Positions 50,532 to 59,108 of a stretch of 64,000 bases of DNA are shown here, piece by piece. A program made the position numbers and the translations under genes. This DNA comes from RGIG2000 sp045612665 (GTDB lineage Bacteria > Bacillota > Clostridia > Oscillospirales > CAG-272): NCBI GenBank assembly GCA_045612665.1, contig JAZKZO010000038.1, forward strand, positions 34,341 to 98,340, written 5' to 3'. How positions within the stretch are numbered: position 1 is the stretch's first letter; every line of letters begins with the position of its first letter. The notes below the pieces were generated by a model. It was not told the DNA's origin. It was given only the letters and a program-made list of their open reading frames with translations, and ran no database searches.

Positions 50532-51389
50532 TTATTGCTCCTTGAACATATCTAGCGTTACTTTACGCATACAGGGTCTTTCGTTTGGTGTTTCGTTTGG
50601 TGAATGGAATACGAAAAGCATATTTCCGTCAAGGTCGGTAAATGTCATTCCGTGCCCACCGTTTTTGTCAAATAAAAGCTTCTCATCAATTGTGAAGTTA
50701 CCGTTTATTTTTCCGTTATCCGAGCGAGCAAGCGCCTCAACGTATTCGCCCTTCGAAAAGCTTGACCACATAAACACAAGTCCGTCAGCCTCTTTTATAT
50801 GGAACGGTCCGTCAGTAACATACGAGCCGTTATTTCTTATATCGTCTCTCCAGCTCGGAGTGCTTGCGTGCCAAAGTATTATAGGCTCGCCAACGGCTTC
50901 CTTTAAGTCGTCGGTAAGTCTTAGCGCGCACACCTCTCCGTCCCCGATTTGTACCCACTCGTGGCAAAATACTATGTAGGGCACTCCGTCCTCGATATAA
51001 AGTGTGCCGTCAAGACATTCCCATTCTCGCGGTGTTACTGCGCCAATCGAATGCTCAACGAAGCGTCCGTTTGGTGTATCGCACACAAGAATTGCCGTAC
51101 CTCTACACACATTTTCATTTTTAAAGGTTGCAAAGAGGTAGAATTTGCCATTATAATAGTGAACCTCGGGTGCCCAATACTGTCTATCGCCCCAAAAGCC
51201 GTCAAAGCATTCGAAAATCGGCTGTGGCGCGCTCCAGTTTTCAAGATCGTCGCTTATGTAAACATCAAAGCCGAGCTTGCTTTTATCGGTGCAATCCCAA
51301 GTATTCGCGCCTCTTGTACCGTACATATAATATTTGCCCTCATAGGTCAAAATAAAGGGGTCTCTTATGTTAATTTCGTTTGTTTTCAT
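50532..51389 (-). CDS. GH43-like five-bladed propeller glycosidase
   Basis: A 285-residue single-domain protein. The base Asp is in INIRDPFI near residue 10; the modulating position lies in QYWAPEV, where Glu replaces the usual Asp; the general-acid position is in YVTDGPF, where Asp replaces the usual Glu of an EGP or EAP block. Those shifts occur in some GH43 branches, so activity is likely but specificity may differ. It is between a membrane protein gene (nine bases upstream) and the larger GH43 gene (one base downstream), and is cytoplasmic. Confidence 0.82.
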   Translation of the reverse strand: MKTNEINIRDPFILTYEGKYYMYGTRGANTWDCTDKSKLGFDVYISDDLENWSAPQPIFECFDGFWGDRQYWAPEVHYYNGKFYLFATFKNENVCRGTAILVCDTPNGRFVEHSIGAVTPREWECLDGTLYIEDGVPYIVFCHEWVQIGDGEVCALRLTDDLKEAVGEPIILWHASTPSWRDDIRNNGSYVTDGPFHIKEADGLVFMWSSFSKGEYVEALARSDNGKINGNFTIDEKLLFDKNGGHGMTFTDLDGNMLFVFHSPNETPNERPCMRKVTLDMFKEQ

Positions 51390-51398
51390 TTTTTCTCC

Positions 51399-51947
51399 TT
51401 AACGATATTCACAATGCTCTGCATTAGGCAGTAATTGCATTATTTGCGTTTTTACATTGCTGAATTTTTTAATACCTTTAATGTAATGTGTGCGCGGAAC
51501 TTTAAATTTATCGAACGGCTTTCCTTTTCGTTCCAAACGAACATTGCCTTGAATTTTAATGCGTCCTATGTTGAAAATTTTCTCTATGAAATTACTTTTA
51601 TACTCCACCTTTTCAATTCTACTAATGATAACATTAACTCTTCTTTCAAATCCTCTATTGGGATGCGTTGTCACAAAACTAAATCCAGGTTCACGATCTT
51701 TATAATGATATTCTATAAGCATTATTGACTCGTCTTGGATTTTGAATTTTGACGGAAGAAGAAGCAACTCATGAAAAAATACAATCAACGAAAAAATAGA
51801 TGCGTTAGAAATAATACTTAAGCCGTTCGTTTCATGATGAGAGCCGAAGATTAAACATAAATAAAGAAAGATAGTAGCAAAAGCAAAGACCGCAAACATA
51901 ATAATAAAAGGTTTTCTATTAAAAATTCTACAAAGCCTAAATTCCAT
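51399..51947 (-). CDS. Membrane protein with two N-terminal helices, function unknown
   Basis: A 182-residue protein with two hydrophobic segments (about residues 14-35 and 45-65), then a basic beta-rich cytoplasmic part (EDESIMLIEYHYKDREPGF and NVIISRIEKVEYKS) of PH-like character. Nothing identifies a family. The ATG at 51947 follows GTGGAG; an in-frame GTG two codons upstream overlaps that site and is less likely. It is first in the apparent run with the two GH43 genes, but it is clearly more AT-rich than they are, so the association may be recent. Confidence 0.65.
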   Translation of the reverse strand: MEFRLCRIFNRKPFIIMFAVFAFATIFLYLCLIFGSHHETNGLSIISNASIFSLIVFFHELLLLPSKFKIQDESIMLIEYHYKDREPGFSFVTTHPNRGFERRVNVIISRIEKVEYKSNFIEKIFNIGRIKIQGNVRLERKGKPFDKFKVPRTHYIKGIKKFSNVKTQIMQLLPNAEHCEYR

Positions 51948-52035
51948 TTTCACTCCACTTTCACAAAATTCACTTTTATATTCATTAATTTAAGTATATC
52001 ATTTTATACCACAAATTTCAATATCAAAAGAGATA

Positions 52036-52064
52036 TTGACTACAACTTTATTTCGTGGTAAAAT
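52036..52064 (+). promoter_or_regulatory. Sigma-A promoter of the FTR-like/thioredoxin operon
   Basis: TTGACT (52036-52041), 17 bases, TAAAAT (52059-52064). Confidence 0.85.
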
Positions 52065-52085
52065 ATATAAAAAGGGGGTGCTATC

Positions 52086-52289
52086 TTGGGCAAGATAAGA
52101 CTTAACGAAAATGCAGAGGTTGTAAAAACCATCAAGGACGGACTTAAAGCCAAGGGCGGATACTGTCCGTGCCGTCTTGAAAGGACTGAAGACAACAAAT
52201 GCATATGCAAGGAATTCAGAGAACAGATGGCAGATCCTGATTTTGAGGGCTACTGTCATTGTATGCTCTATTACAAATCAAAGGAATAA
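52086..52289 (+). CDS. Ferredoxin:thioredoxin reductase catalytic-chain-like protein
   Basis: A 67-residue protein with three paired-cysteine motifs in order, CPC-x9-CIC-x15-CHC. Plant FTR catalytic chains have CPC-x16-CPC-x8-CHC, where four Cys bind a 4Fe-4S cluster and two form the redox disulfide. All six cysteines are kept but the spacing differs and the protein is short. It starts at TTG (52086) five bases after GGGGGTG; there is no ATG in reach. Thioredoxin follows 11 bases later, so the pair probably moves electrons from ferredoxin to thioredoxin (inference). Confidence 0.82.
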   Translation: MGKIRLNENAEVVKTIKDGLKAKGGYCPCRLERTEDNKCICKEFREQMADPDFEGYCHCMLYYKSKE

Positions 52290-52300
52290 GGAGAAAAATT

Positions 52301-52609
52301 ATGGCTATTTTACACATTGATAAAAAAGGATTTGAGGAAATTAAGGGCTCGGGCAAGACAATCGTGCTTGACTTCTTTGCCGAGTGGTGCGGTCCTTGCA
52401 AGATGATTGCGCCGTACATTGAGGAAATCGCGCTTGAAAATCCCGATATTACAGTTGCAAAGGTGGATGTTGACAAGGCAACCGACCTTGCAATCGAGTT
52501 TGGAATTCAATCAATTCCAACTATTATAGTTTTTAAGGACGGAAAGATTTCGGGCAAGGCTATCGGCTATCGCTCAAAGGAACAGCTCATCGAGCTTATT
52601 AACGCATAA
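52301..52609 (+). CDS. trxA: Thioredoxin
   Basis: A 102-residue thioredoxin with the active site AEWCGPCKM near residue 30, the cis-Pro in IQSIPTIIVF, and normal length. It reduces protein disulfides in the cytoplasm. The ATG at 52301 follows AAGGAGAAAAAT; the frame upstream of it overlaps the FTR-like gene and is not used. It is co-transcribed with the FTR-like gene, and no NADPH-dependent thioredoxin reductase is near, so the ferredoxin route is a plausible electron source. Confidence 0.94.
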   Translation: MAILHIDKKGFEEIKGSGKTIVLDFFAEWCGPCKMIAPYIEEIALENPDITVAKVDVDKATDLAIEFGIQSIPTIIVFKDGKISGKAIGYRSKEQLIELINA

Positions 52610-52640
52610 AAAAAGAGTGAACGCAAGTTCACTCTTTTCT
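52609..52640. terminator. Bidirectional intrinsic terminator
   Basis: AAAAGAGTGAAC and GTTCACTCTTTT around a short loop between convergent genes. Confidence 0.85.
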
Positions 52641-52642
52641 TT

Positions 52643-53995
52643 TTATTTTTTAATATGCTCAATGGTCTTTTTAGCGCAATCGGAGATTTTAACCATAGTA
52701 ACTCCGAAAATGGTTGTTTCAAGGGTATCGTTGATTGGATCAGTCCAGCACTTATCAATTCCCTTAGCACCGTTTATGATTCCCAAAACGCTACCAACGG
52801 TTGCACCGTTACAGTCGGTATCAAAGCCCGCCTGAACAGCCATACAAATACTCTTTGAGTAATCGCCCTCTCCGTAAAGGATTGATGCGGCAACTATCAT
52901 AGCGTTTGAAATTGTATGACACCAGTGGTGGAAGTCGTGGTCGTTCCATTCCTCGTAAATCTTAGCGAAGCAATCCTCTTGGCTAACACCGCTCTTATAC
53001 CAGTCGATAACCGCGTTTACTCTTTCATAAAGACGAGAGGTTGAAGGAATTTCGGCAAGCGCGCCCTTGATAATATCCTCTCTATTATCGGTAGAGAAAG
53101 CAAGAGCGATCATAGCAGATGCCCACATTTCTCCGTAAATACCGTTTTTGATATGTGAAATAGATGCATCTCTAAACGCCATATCGGCAGCTACGGTTGG
53201 ATTTTGTGGGTTAATGTATCCGAAATAGTCGCCTCTGATTTGTGCGCCAATCCATTCTCTGTATGCGTTTTTATATTTTGCGCTTTCAGGTGGAGTAAAG
53301 CCTGCTACAAAGTTGATAAATGCTCTTCTCTCGGCTGTGCAATACGAATCCTTTGGTTGGAGTGCCATCCAAGCCATTGACATATCGTATGGAGTAAAAT
53401 CTCTGCCGTATTGCTCGATTACCTTTTGGTCGAGAACCATATAGTTGGTATCGTCATCAAATGGCATATAGCTTACCTTGTCGGCAAAGCATTTCCACGC
53501 AAGCCAAGGTGTGCTTTCCTTCATTTTCTCGCTAAATTTATCGAAGCGAATATATCTGTGCATAGGATAGTTTCCGTTATCCTTTAGCATATCCCAAATA
53601 TGCTCCTTCCAGCATCCCTCGATTGGCTTTCCGAGAAGGCATCCGCAAATTCTACCGAGCCAAGCGCCGAGCATTTTATCCTCGAGAGTTGCATCGTCAA
53701 GCTCTCTTTTTGCAACCTCGTACGGTACGCAAAGTGCCTTGATTGATTCAAGGTCAGACGGCTCGTTATACTTGTAGCCCTCAACCATAGGAGCTTCACT
53801 TACAATTTTGAAAATAACGTCTGCCAAAAGCTCCTTGTTTTCGCCCTTTGGCATTTTTGCAACAGCCTCAAAGAGTGGCTTGTACTGCTCAACGTCGAGT
53901 CCCTCCTCGGTGCACTGACGATATTCAGTGTGCATTTCCTCGCCATAAAGCTCCCATCCGTGAAGCTTTTCGTAATCGGGTATAAGCTTTTTCAT
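52643..53995 (-). CDS. ADP-ribosylglycohydrolase family protein
   Basis: A 450-residue all-helical protein of the ADP-ribosyl-glycohydrolase (DraG/ARH) fold. The first metal block is LEDKMLGAWLGRICGCLLGKPIEG near residue 110. A DDDTNYMVLDQ block carries adjacent acids, and the late SICMAVQAGFDTDCNGATVGSVLG block supplies the second metal-binding acids. The extra N-terminal 100 residues are helical and family-specific. Such proteins in glycan clusters are often of unknown substrate. The ATG at 53995 follows AAGGAG. The next gene upstream stops 15 bases before it, so the two form one operon. Confidence 0.85.
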   Translation of the reverse strand: MKKLIPDYEKLHGWELYGEEMHTEYRQCTEEGLDVEQYKPLFEAVAKMPKGENKELLADVIFKIVSEAPMVEGYKYNEPSDLESIKALCVPYEVAKRELDDATLEDKMLGAWLGRICGCLLGKPIEGCWKEHIWDMLKDNGNYPMHRYIRFDKFSEKMKESTPWLAWKCFADKVSYMPFDDDTNYMVLDQKVIEQYGRDFTPYDMSMAWMALQPKDSYCTAERRAFINFVAGFTPPESAKYKNAYREWIGAQIRGDYFGYINPQNPTVAADMAFRDASISHIKNGIYGEMWASAMIALAFSTDNREDIIKGALAEIPSTSRLYERVNAVIDWYKSGVSQEDCFAKIYEEWNDHDFHHWCHTISNAMIVAASILYGEGDYSKSICMAVQAGFDTDCNGATVGSVLGIINGAKGIDKCWTDPINDTLETTIFGVTMVKISDCAKKTIEHIKK

Positions 53996-54009
53996 TTTAG
54001 TTCTCCTTA

Positions 54010-55944
54010 TCATTTAACAAATATAATCACAGGGTCAAGCGTATTGCACGGAATATCCGTTACAACCTTGCCGTCCTGTATTTCAAACTTAACTGTCTCT
54101 CTTTGTCCGTTCGAGCAAAGGCGTTCTATTTTGGTCGGTGATTTTTCAAACACCATTTCGAGCTTTTCAATCGGATCAAGACCGATATTGAACACGGCAC
54201 AAAGAAGCTCGTCGCCGTTTTTGGCTACCTTCAAATACACTTCCTCGTCATTTGGATAATAAGCGGGGAGTGCGTTCATTTTAGATAGCAATTTTATAAG
54301 CTGTTCTTTTCTCGAATAGTTAAGGAACGAGAATGCCTGTGAAATATGGAATTCGCAAGCAGGTGAGCCTGCAAATACCGCCACCGTTCCACCGAGCTTG
54401 TTTTTATAAATTGTCAAGGCGGGGAAAAGTCTTTCAAAATGCTCATCGTCAAGCGTGTTGCAAATATAAGAGTCGCACTCTACCTCGCTTGATTTTGGCA
54501 CAAGCTCCTTTATCTTTCTTTGAAGTGGCATACGAGAGCCGTTTAAAAGCAACTCTTTTACGGGTTGCTTGCCCTTCCATTCTCTTACTTCAACACCAAG
54601 ATATTCGCCAAAGCCACGGCTTATAAGATTCAAGGCGGTATCCGATGCCATTATAACATTGCCACTCAAAAGCTCCTTGATATCATCGTCGGAAAGGACC
54701 GTATCGACGTCGCCCTCAAGACAGGTAACGCCACTGTTCTTGCTCGAAAAATACATTGGCAAGCCAAGTCTTTCAAGCACGCAAAGGCTCCACGCGTCCC
54801 ACTCCTCCTTCACTCTACCGTAGGTAAAGTTAGGCTTGCTCGGTGTATGAATTCTACATCCAAGCCACTCAAGATTCGGATAAAGCTCAAATAGCTTTTC
54901 ATAGAAAAGGCGGTTTTTAGATAGAATTTTTCTATATGCGATACCGCTCTTTGGCTCGTGAGTGATCAGTCTTGTTATCCAATGCTTAGCTCCACACGCG
55001 CCCTCTAAAATCGAGCCGGTATAGTGTGTGTGAAGGGACATAGCGCCTGTGCTATATCTATTTTGCGGACAGGTGTCGGTTTCGGCCAGGATAATATCAA
55101 CCTTGCCGTCAAGCTTTGCAACCTGTGTTGCAATTCTTTGGAACACACGGCTAAAATATCTTGCACCGCTTGGTGTGTAGTTACCGTTATTTATTCTAAC
55201 TGTTACGGGATTTCCCTCACCTGCAAGCGCGCTTGCCATTTCCTGTGCGAATTCGGCATTATTACCGCAACAGCAATACGATGCCGGGATTTTTGAATTT
55301 ACACTATCAATTCCTGCGCGAATGATTTTCGCAACCTCGACAAGTGATTTTTTCTGTGCCTCGATAAATATATCCGTATATTTTTTACTCTGCTCCGTAC
55401 GCTCGTGAACGATGTCCCAAAGCTCCTCTCGAGAAAGGTCAGTGCCTGCGTTTTTGTTAAACTCAGCCATATGTAGCGGACACGCACAGCCCTCGCCCTT
55501 ATACCAAATTGTGCGAAGGTCGTCGTCAATCATAATATGACAGGGCTCATACGAGGCAACGGTTTTCATTGCGTTATATATGTATTCTCTAAAGCCCTCA
55601 TCAAACGGACAGCAAACGCGAGTTGCCTCTCCGTCGGTGAAGTTAATATGCGTTTGATACGGAAACATTTCGCCAAGAATCCAACCGTGTCCAACAGTTG
55701 CCTGAACGAGAATTCCGCTCTTAATTCCAAGCTCGTCAAGACGCTTTTTAAAGGGGGCGTATTTTTCGCACATTACTCTTGCCTTATTAACAGGCGGATT
55801 GCCCTCGGGCACGAGTGTCATCTCAAACAAGGGGCAATCGGCAACTCCTGCGTCGATTTGCGCCTTGATATTTTGACAAATTTCCTCTAAATGGTCAAGA
55901 TCGGGGTAAACAACCGTATATGAAAAAAGCTTTCTTTTATCCAT
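54010..55944 (-). CDS. Large glycosidase-like protein (TIM-barrel plus two C-terminal domains), unassigned
   Basis: A 644-residue cytoplasmic protein with no family I can name. The layout resembles clan GH-A enzymes such as GH42: an N-terminal barrel (about 1-390), a middle alpha/beta domain (about 400-560) and a C-terminal beta domain (about 570-644). Candidate acids lie in HIMIDDDLRTIWYKG, IILAETDT and EEWDAWSLCVLERLG, and cysteine-rich phrases (CACPLH, YCCCGNN) recur. The ATG at 55944 follows AAGGAA; an in-frame TTG two codons upstream is possible. It is first in an operon with the ADP-ribosylglycohydrolase. The sugar context supports a glycosidase role, not proof of one. Confidence 0.6.
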   Translation of the reverse strand: MDKRKLFSYTVVYPDLDHLEEICQNIKAQIDAGVADCPLFEMTLVPEGNPPVNKARVMCEKYAPFKKRLDELGIKSGILVQATVGHGWILGEMFPYQTHINFTDGEATRVCCPFDEGFREYIYNAMKTVASYEPCHIMIDDDLRTIWYKGEGCACPLHMAEFNKNAGTDLSREELWDIVHERTEQSKKYTDIFIEAQKKSLVEVAKIIRAGIDSVNSKIPASYCCCGNNAEFAQEMASALAGEGNPVTVRINNGNYTPSGARYFSRVFQRIATQVAKLDGKVDIILAETDTCPQNRYSTGAMSLHTHYTGSILEGACGAKHWITRLITHEPKSGIAYRKILSKNRLFYEKLFELYPNLEWLGCRIHTPSKPNFTYGRVKEEWDAWSLCVLERLGLPMYFSSKNSGVTCLEGDVDTVLSDDDIKELLSGNVIMASDTALNLISRGFGEYLGVEVREWKGKQPVKELLLNGSRMPLQRKIKELVPKSSEVECDSYICNTLDDEHFERLFPALTIYKNKLGGTVAVFAGSPACEFHISQAFSFLNYSRKEQLIKLLSKMNALPAYYPNDEEVYLKVAKNGDELLCAVFNIGLDPIEKLEMVFEKSPTKIERLCSNGQRETVKFEIQDGKVVTDIPCNTLDPVIIFVK

Positions 55945-56025
55945 AATCAATTCCTTTTTGACGCTTTATACTTTTAGTATAACATTATGACAGGCACAGG
56001 TCAAGTGCTTTTAATTTATTTGAAC

Positions 56026-56055
56026 AAAAAAAGCAAGGATTTACCTTGCTTTTTG
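56026..56055 (-). terminator. Terminator of the antiporter gene
   Basis: AAAAAGCAAGG and CCTTGCTTTTT around ATTTA, directly beyond the stop. Confidence 0.85.
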
Positions 56056-57348
56056 TTAAATTTTGGTTGTTGGATTTTCCTTGTCGTGATGACGGATACG
56101 GTTGCTCGATTTCTTTTCGGGGTCGATGTCGCCAGCCTTGGTAAGAGCAATTTTTGTAAGGAACGGTCCGACAATTTCGTAAATAAGCACCGAGAAAAGA
56201 ACGATGTTTGAAACGATGCTTCCGATTGAGCCAAGCTCCATAGCCTTCATCGCCATACCGAGTGCAACGCCTGCCTGTGGGAAAAGCGTGATTCCGAGAT
56301 ATTTTCTTACATTTGGATCTGCCTTTGAAATATCGGCACTGATTCTTGCACCGTAATATTTTCCAAGGCAACGGAAAATGATATATACAAGACCGATTAT
56401 GATTACTGTGTAATCCTTGAATACCGCGAGGTTGAGCTCTGCTCCGCTAAGCACGAAGAAAAGCACGTATATAGGCGCAGTCCAACGGTCAAGACGGTCC
56501 ATAAGCTCGGCTGAGAAATCACAAATGTTGCAGAAAATCGTTCCGAGCATCATGCAAGAAAGGAGTGATGAGAATGCAACATGCACGCCACCGATATTGA
56601 ATTTTATCATTGAAATAGCAACGGTTAGGAAAACGAATGCAACCGATACCGCAAGACGCTTTGATCTTGAATGGAAGAAGCGCTCGATAAAGGTAAAGAC
56701 AAGTCCCATTGTTGCGCCAAGGATAACCGAAAGGAGCACCTCGAGAAGTGGCTCAACGATAATAGCAACAAGGCTAATTTCGCTTGCAACAATCGCCTCG
56801 GCAATTCCAAAGGAGATTGCAAAGAGGATAAGTCCTACTGCGTCGTCAAGAGCAACAACCGGCAAAAGCGTTTGAGTTACAGGTCCTTTAGCCTTATACT
56901 GCTTTACAACCATGAGAGTTGCGGCAGGAGCGGTAGCCGATGCAACTGCACCGAGGATTATTGCAGCGGGCAAAGGAAGCTTGTCAGGCATCATAAAGTG
57001 CAAGCCGATAAGTGCCGCGTCAACAACAAGTGTTGTAAATACTGCCTGCAAAATACCGATTACGGTTGCCTGCTTGCCTATTTGCTTTAAGTCCTTTAAT
57101 CTGAACTCGTTTCCTATTGAGAAGGCGATAAAGCCGAGAGCAACGTCCGAAATGATCGAGTAGCTTTCTACGTTTTCAAGGCTTATAAATCCGAGACCCT
57201 CAACGCCGAATGCGCCAAGGCAAAACGGACCAATCAAAACTCCTGCAACAAGATACGCGGTTACAGCGGGGAGCTGTAAAAGCTTTGCTAGACGGGACAA
57301 AATAAGTCCCGAGAACAACGCTATTGATAACGTAAATAAAATTTCCAT
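56056..57348 (-). CDS. CPA2-family cation:proton antiporter
   Basis: A 430-residue membrane protein with about 12-13 helices of the monovalent-cation/proton antiporter-2 family (KefB/NhaS-like). Typical blocks are ITAYLVAGVLIGP-like LPAVTAYLVAGVLIGPFCLG, and LPVVALDDAVGLILFAI, whose adjacent aspartates form the ion site. There is no RCK/TrkA domain, so it is the short form; the charged C-terminal tail ends soon after the last helix. It likely exports Na+ or K+ in exchange for protons. The promoter is at 57390-57418. Confidence 0.88.
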   Translation of the reverse strand: MEILFTLSIALFSGLILSRLAKLLQLPAVTAYLVAGVLIGPFCLGAFGVEGLGFISLENVESYSIISDVALGFIAFSIGNEFRLKDLKQIGKQATVIGILQAVFTTLVVDAALIGLHFMMPDKLPLPAAIILGAVASATAPAATLMVVKQYKAKGPVTQTLLPVVALDDAVGLILFAISFGIAEAIVASEISLVAIIVEPLLEVLLSVILGATMGLVFTFIERFFHSRSKRLAVSVAFVFLTVAISMIKFNIGGVHVAFSSLLSCMMLGTIFCNICDFSAELMDRLDRWTAPIYVLFFVLSGAELNLAVFKDYTVIIIGLVYIIFRCLGKYYGARISADISKADPNVRKYLGITLFPQAGVALGMAMKAMELGSIGSIVSNIVLFSVLIYEIVGPFLTKIALTKAGDIDPEKKSSNRIRHHDKENPTTKI

Positions 57349-57389
57349 TTTTAGTCCTCTAAAAAAGATAATAAGTTTAAACCTTATAC

Positions 57390-57418
57390 ATTTTAATACC
57401 GACCTATCAATTTGTCAA
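57390..57418 (-). promoter_or_regulatory. Sigma-A promoter of the antiporter gene
   Basis: TTGACA (57413-57418), 17 bases, TAAAAT (57390-57395), minus strand. Confidence 0.85.
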
Positions 57419-57430
57419 GAGCAAAAACAA

Positions 57431-57457
57431 AAAAAGCACGCATATGCGTGCTTTTTT
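57431..57457 (-). terminator. Terminator of the GH51 gene
   Basis: AAAAAGCACGC and GCGTGCTTTTTT form a near-continuous palindrome beyond the GH51 stop. Confidence 0.85.
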
Positions 57458-57460
57458 ATT

Positions 57461-58942
57461 TTATTTTTTGAAAGTTAGCATATTCCAAGAATGCTTTTTA
57501 AGGGAAATCGGTGCATTCGCACTAATTTTGCGCTCGGTTGGGAACACGCTCTCACAATTCTTTTCATTCGTTGCCTCAAGGCTATCGTTATAAAGCTCAA
57601 TATGATTTACAAGCTTATAGCCCTCGTAGCCGTCAAGTGAAATATCAAGCTCCATATCCTCGTCAAGAGAACGGTTCGTTGCGAAAACGATAAGCTCTTC
57701 TCTATCCTTATTGTCAATTATTGAGGTGTAAAGATACGGGATATCCCAGCCCTCCTTGGATTTATAGGAGTCGCTTTCGGTATCAGCCTTAAGCACCTCT
57801 CCGTTTCCGTAAAGTGATGCGTACATATACGGATAGAAAATCGTTTGCTTCCACGCATCTCCACCGTTTTCGGTCATTATCGGTGCAATTACATTTACAA
57901 GCTGTGCAATACATCCGATTTTTACGCGGTCGCAGTTATTTTGGAGAGTTGAAAGCATACATCCAACGAGGAGTGCGTCCTCGAAATTGTATTTTTCCTC
58001 GAGAAGATGAGGGGCGATTTGCCATCTTTCGGCACTCTTTTCCTCATCCTTTGTTCTATACCAAACGTTCCACTCGTCAAAGGAGAGATTTATTTGCTTA
58101 TTGCTGTTCTTCTGCGCCTTAACCTCATCGCAAATATCCACGATTTCCTTGATAAATCTATCCATATCCTCGGCTCTTGCAAGGAAATCGGCAGTTCCGT
58201 TATAGTTGCCGTAATAGCAATGCAAGGAAAGGTAATCAATATAGTCGTAGGTGTGGTCAAGAACAGTTCTTTCCCACGTGCCGAAGGTTGGCATATTATG
58301 GTCGGAGCTTCCACAGGCTACAAGCTCGATTGAAGGGTCAACCCATTTAAGAACCTTGGCAGTTTCAGTTGCCTCTCTTGCGTATTCCTCGGCAGTTTTA
58401 TGGCAAATTTGCCACCAACCGTCCATTTCGTTTCCAAGACACCAAAGCTTAAAGCCGAATGGCTTATCGAAGCCGTTTTTACGGCGAAGATTTGCAAAAT
58501 AGGTATCGGTATCGGCATTGCAATACTCAATAAGCTCGCGTGCGCTATCAGCACCCCTTGTGCCGAGATTTACAGCCATCATAACGTCGGTGTTAGCGCG
58601 CTTTGCCCACTCTTGGAATTCGTCAATTCCGACCTCGTTTGTTTCAACCGTAAACCAAGCAAGGTCAAGCTTGCGAGGGCGCTTGCTCTTATCACCAATT
58701 CCGTCCTCCCAATTGTAGCCCGAAACAAAGTTTCCACCGGGATAACGCACGATTGGCACGTTAAGCTCGTTTATAAGCTTCAAAACGTCCCCACGGAAGC
58801 CCTTATCGTCTGCGCTTTTGTGAGTCGGCTCATAAATTCCGTTATAAACTGCTCTTCCAAGATGCTCAATAAACGAGCCGTAAATTCGCCTGTCGATTGC
58901 GCCTACTCTTTTGCTACTATCTATTTTAAGTGTTGATTTCAT
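57461..58942 (-). CDS. GH51 alpha-L-arabinofuranosidase
   Basis: A 493-residue enzyme that releases terminal arabinofuranose from arabinan, arabinoxylan and their oligosaccharides. The signature start RIYGSFIEHLGRAVYNGIYEP is at residues 18-38. The acid/base Glu is in KLWCLGNEMDGWWQ near residue 170 and the nucleophile Glu is in NLSFDEWNVWY near residue 290. The (beta/alpha)8 barrel plus a C-terminal jelly-roll is complete. No signal peptide, so cytoplasmic. It faces a metallophosphoesterase gene across a region with two inverted repeats that may be sugar-responsive operators. Confidence 0.95.
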   Translation of the reverse strand: MKSTLKIDSSKRVGAIDRRIYGSFIEHLGRAVYNGIYEPTHKSADDKGFRGDVLKLINELNVPIVRYPGGNFVSGYNWEDGIGDKSKRPRKLDLAWFTVETNEVGIDEFQEWAKRANTDVMMAVNLGTRGADSARELIEYCNADTDTYFANLRRKNGFDKPFGFKLWCLGNEMDGWWQICHKTAEEYAREATETAKVLKWVDPSIELVACGSSDHNMPTFGTWERTVLDHTYDYIDYLSLHCYYGNYNGTADFLARAEDMDRFIKEIVDICDEVKAQKNSNKQINLSFDEWNVWYRTKDEEKSAERWQIAPHLLEEKYNFEDALLVGCMLSTLQNNCDRVKIGCIAQLVNVIAPIMTENGGDAWKQTIFYPYMYASLYGNGEVLKADTESDSYKSKEGWDIPYLYTSIIDNKDREELIVFATNRSLDEDMELDISLDGYEGYKLVNHIELYNDSLEATNEKNCESVFPTERKISANAPISLKKHSWNMLTFKK

Positions 58943-58998
58943 ATACTTCTCCTACTCGGAATTTTGTTCCTTTTAATTCTATCATATTTTAAAGTATA

Positions 58999-59024
58999 AT
59001 GCAATATCAAAATGATAATTGCAT
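58999..59024. promoter_or_regulatory. Operator-like inverted repeat upstream of GH51
   Basis: ATGCAATATCA and TGATAATTGCAT are arms of an inverted repeat with one inserted base, separated by AAA. It overlaps the likely GH51 promoter zone, as a LacI- or AraR-type site would. Confidence 0.4.
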
Positions 59025-59034
59025 TTCATTTTTA

Positions 59035-59055
59035 AGCGAGGTTGACAATCTCGCT
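59035..59055. promoter_or_regulatory. Operator-like inverted repeat on the -35 box
   Basis: AGCGAG (59035-59040) and CTCGCT (59050-59055) flank a nine-base centre that contains the -35 hexamer TTGACA of the metallophosphoesterase promoter. Confidence 0.5.
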
Positions 59056-59070
59056 CGATGGTGATATAAT
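59042..59070 (+). promoter_or_regulatory. Sigma-A promoter of the metallophosphoesterase gene
   Basis: Consensus TTGACA (59042-59047), 17 bases, TATAAT (59065-59070). Confidence 0.92.
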
Positions 59071-59108
59071 TTAAATGATATTATGCTTTTGCATAAAAGG
59101 AGAAAAAT

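Noticed and set aside
59042..59070. Operator repeat as a chance feature of the promoter
   Set aside because: Kept as a finding rather than dismissed, because the six-base arms are perfect and centred on the -35 box; it remains unproven.
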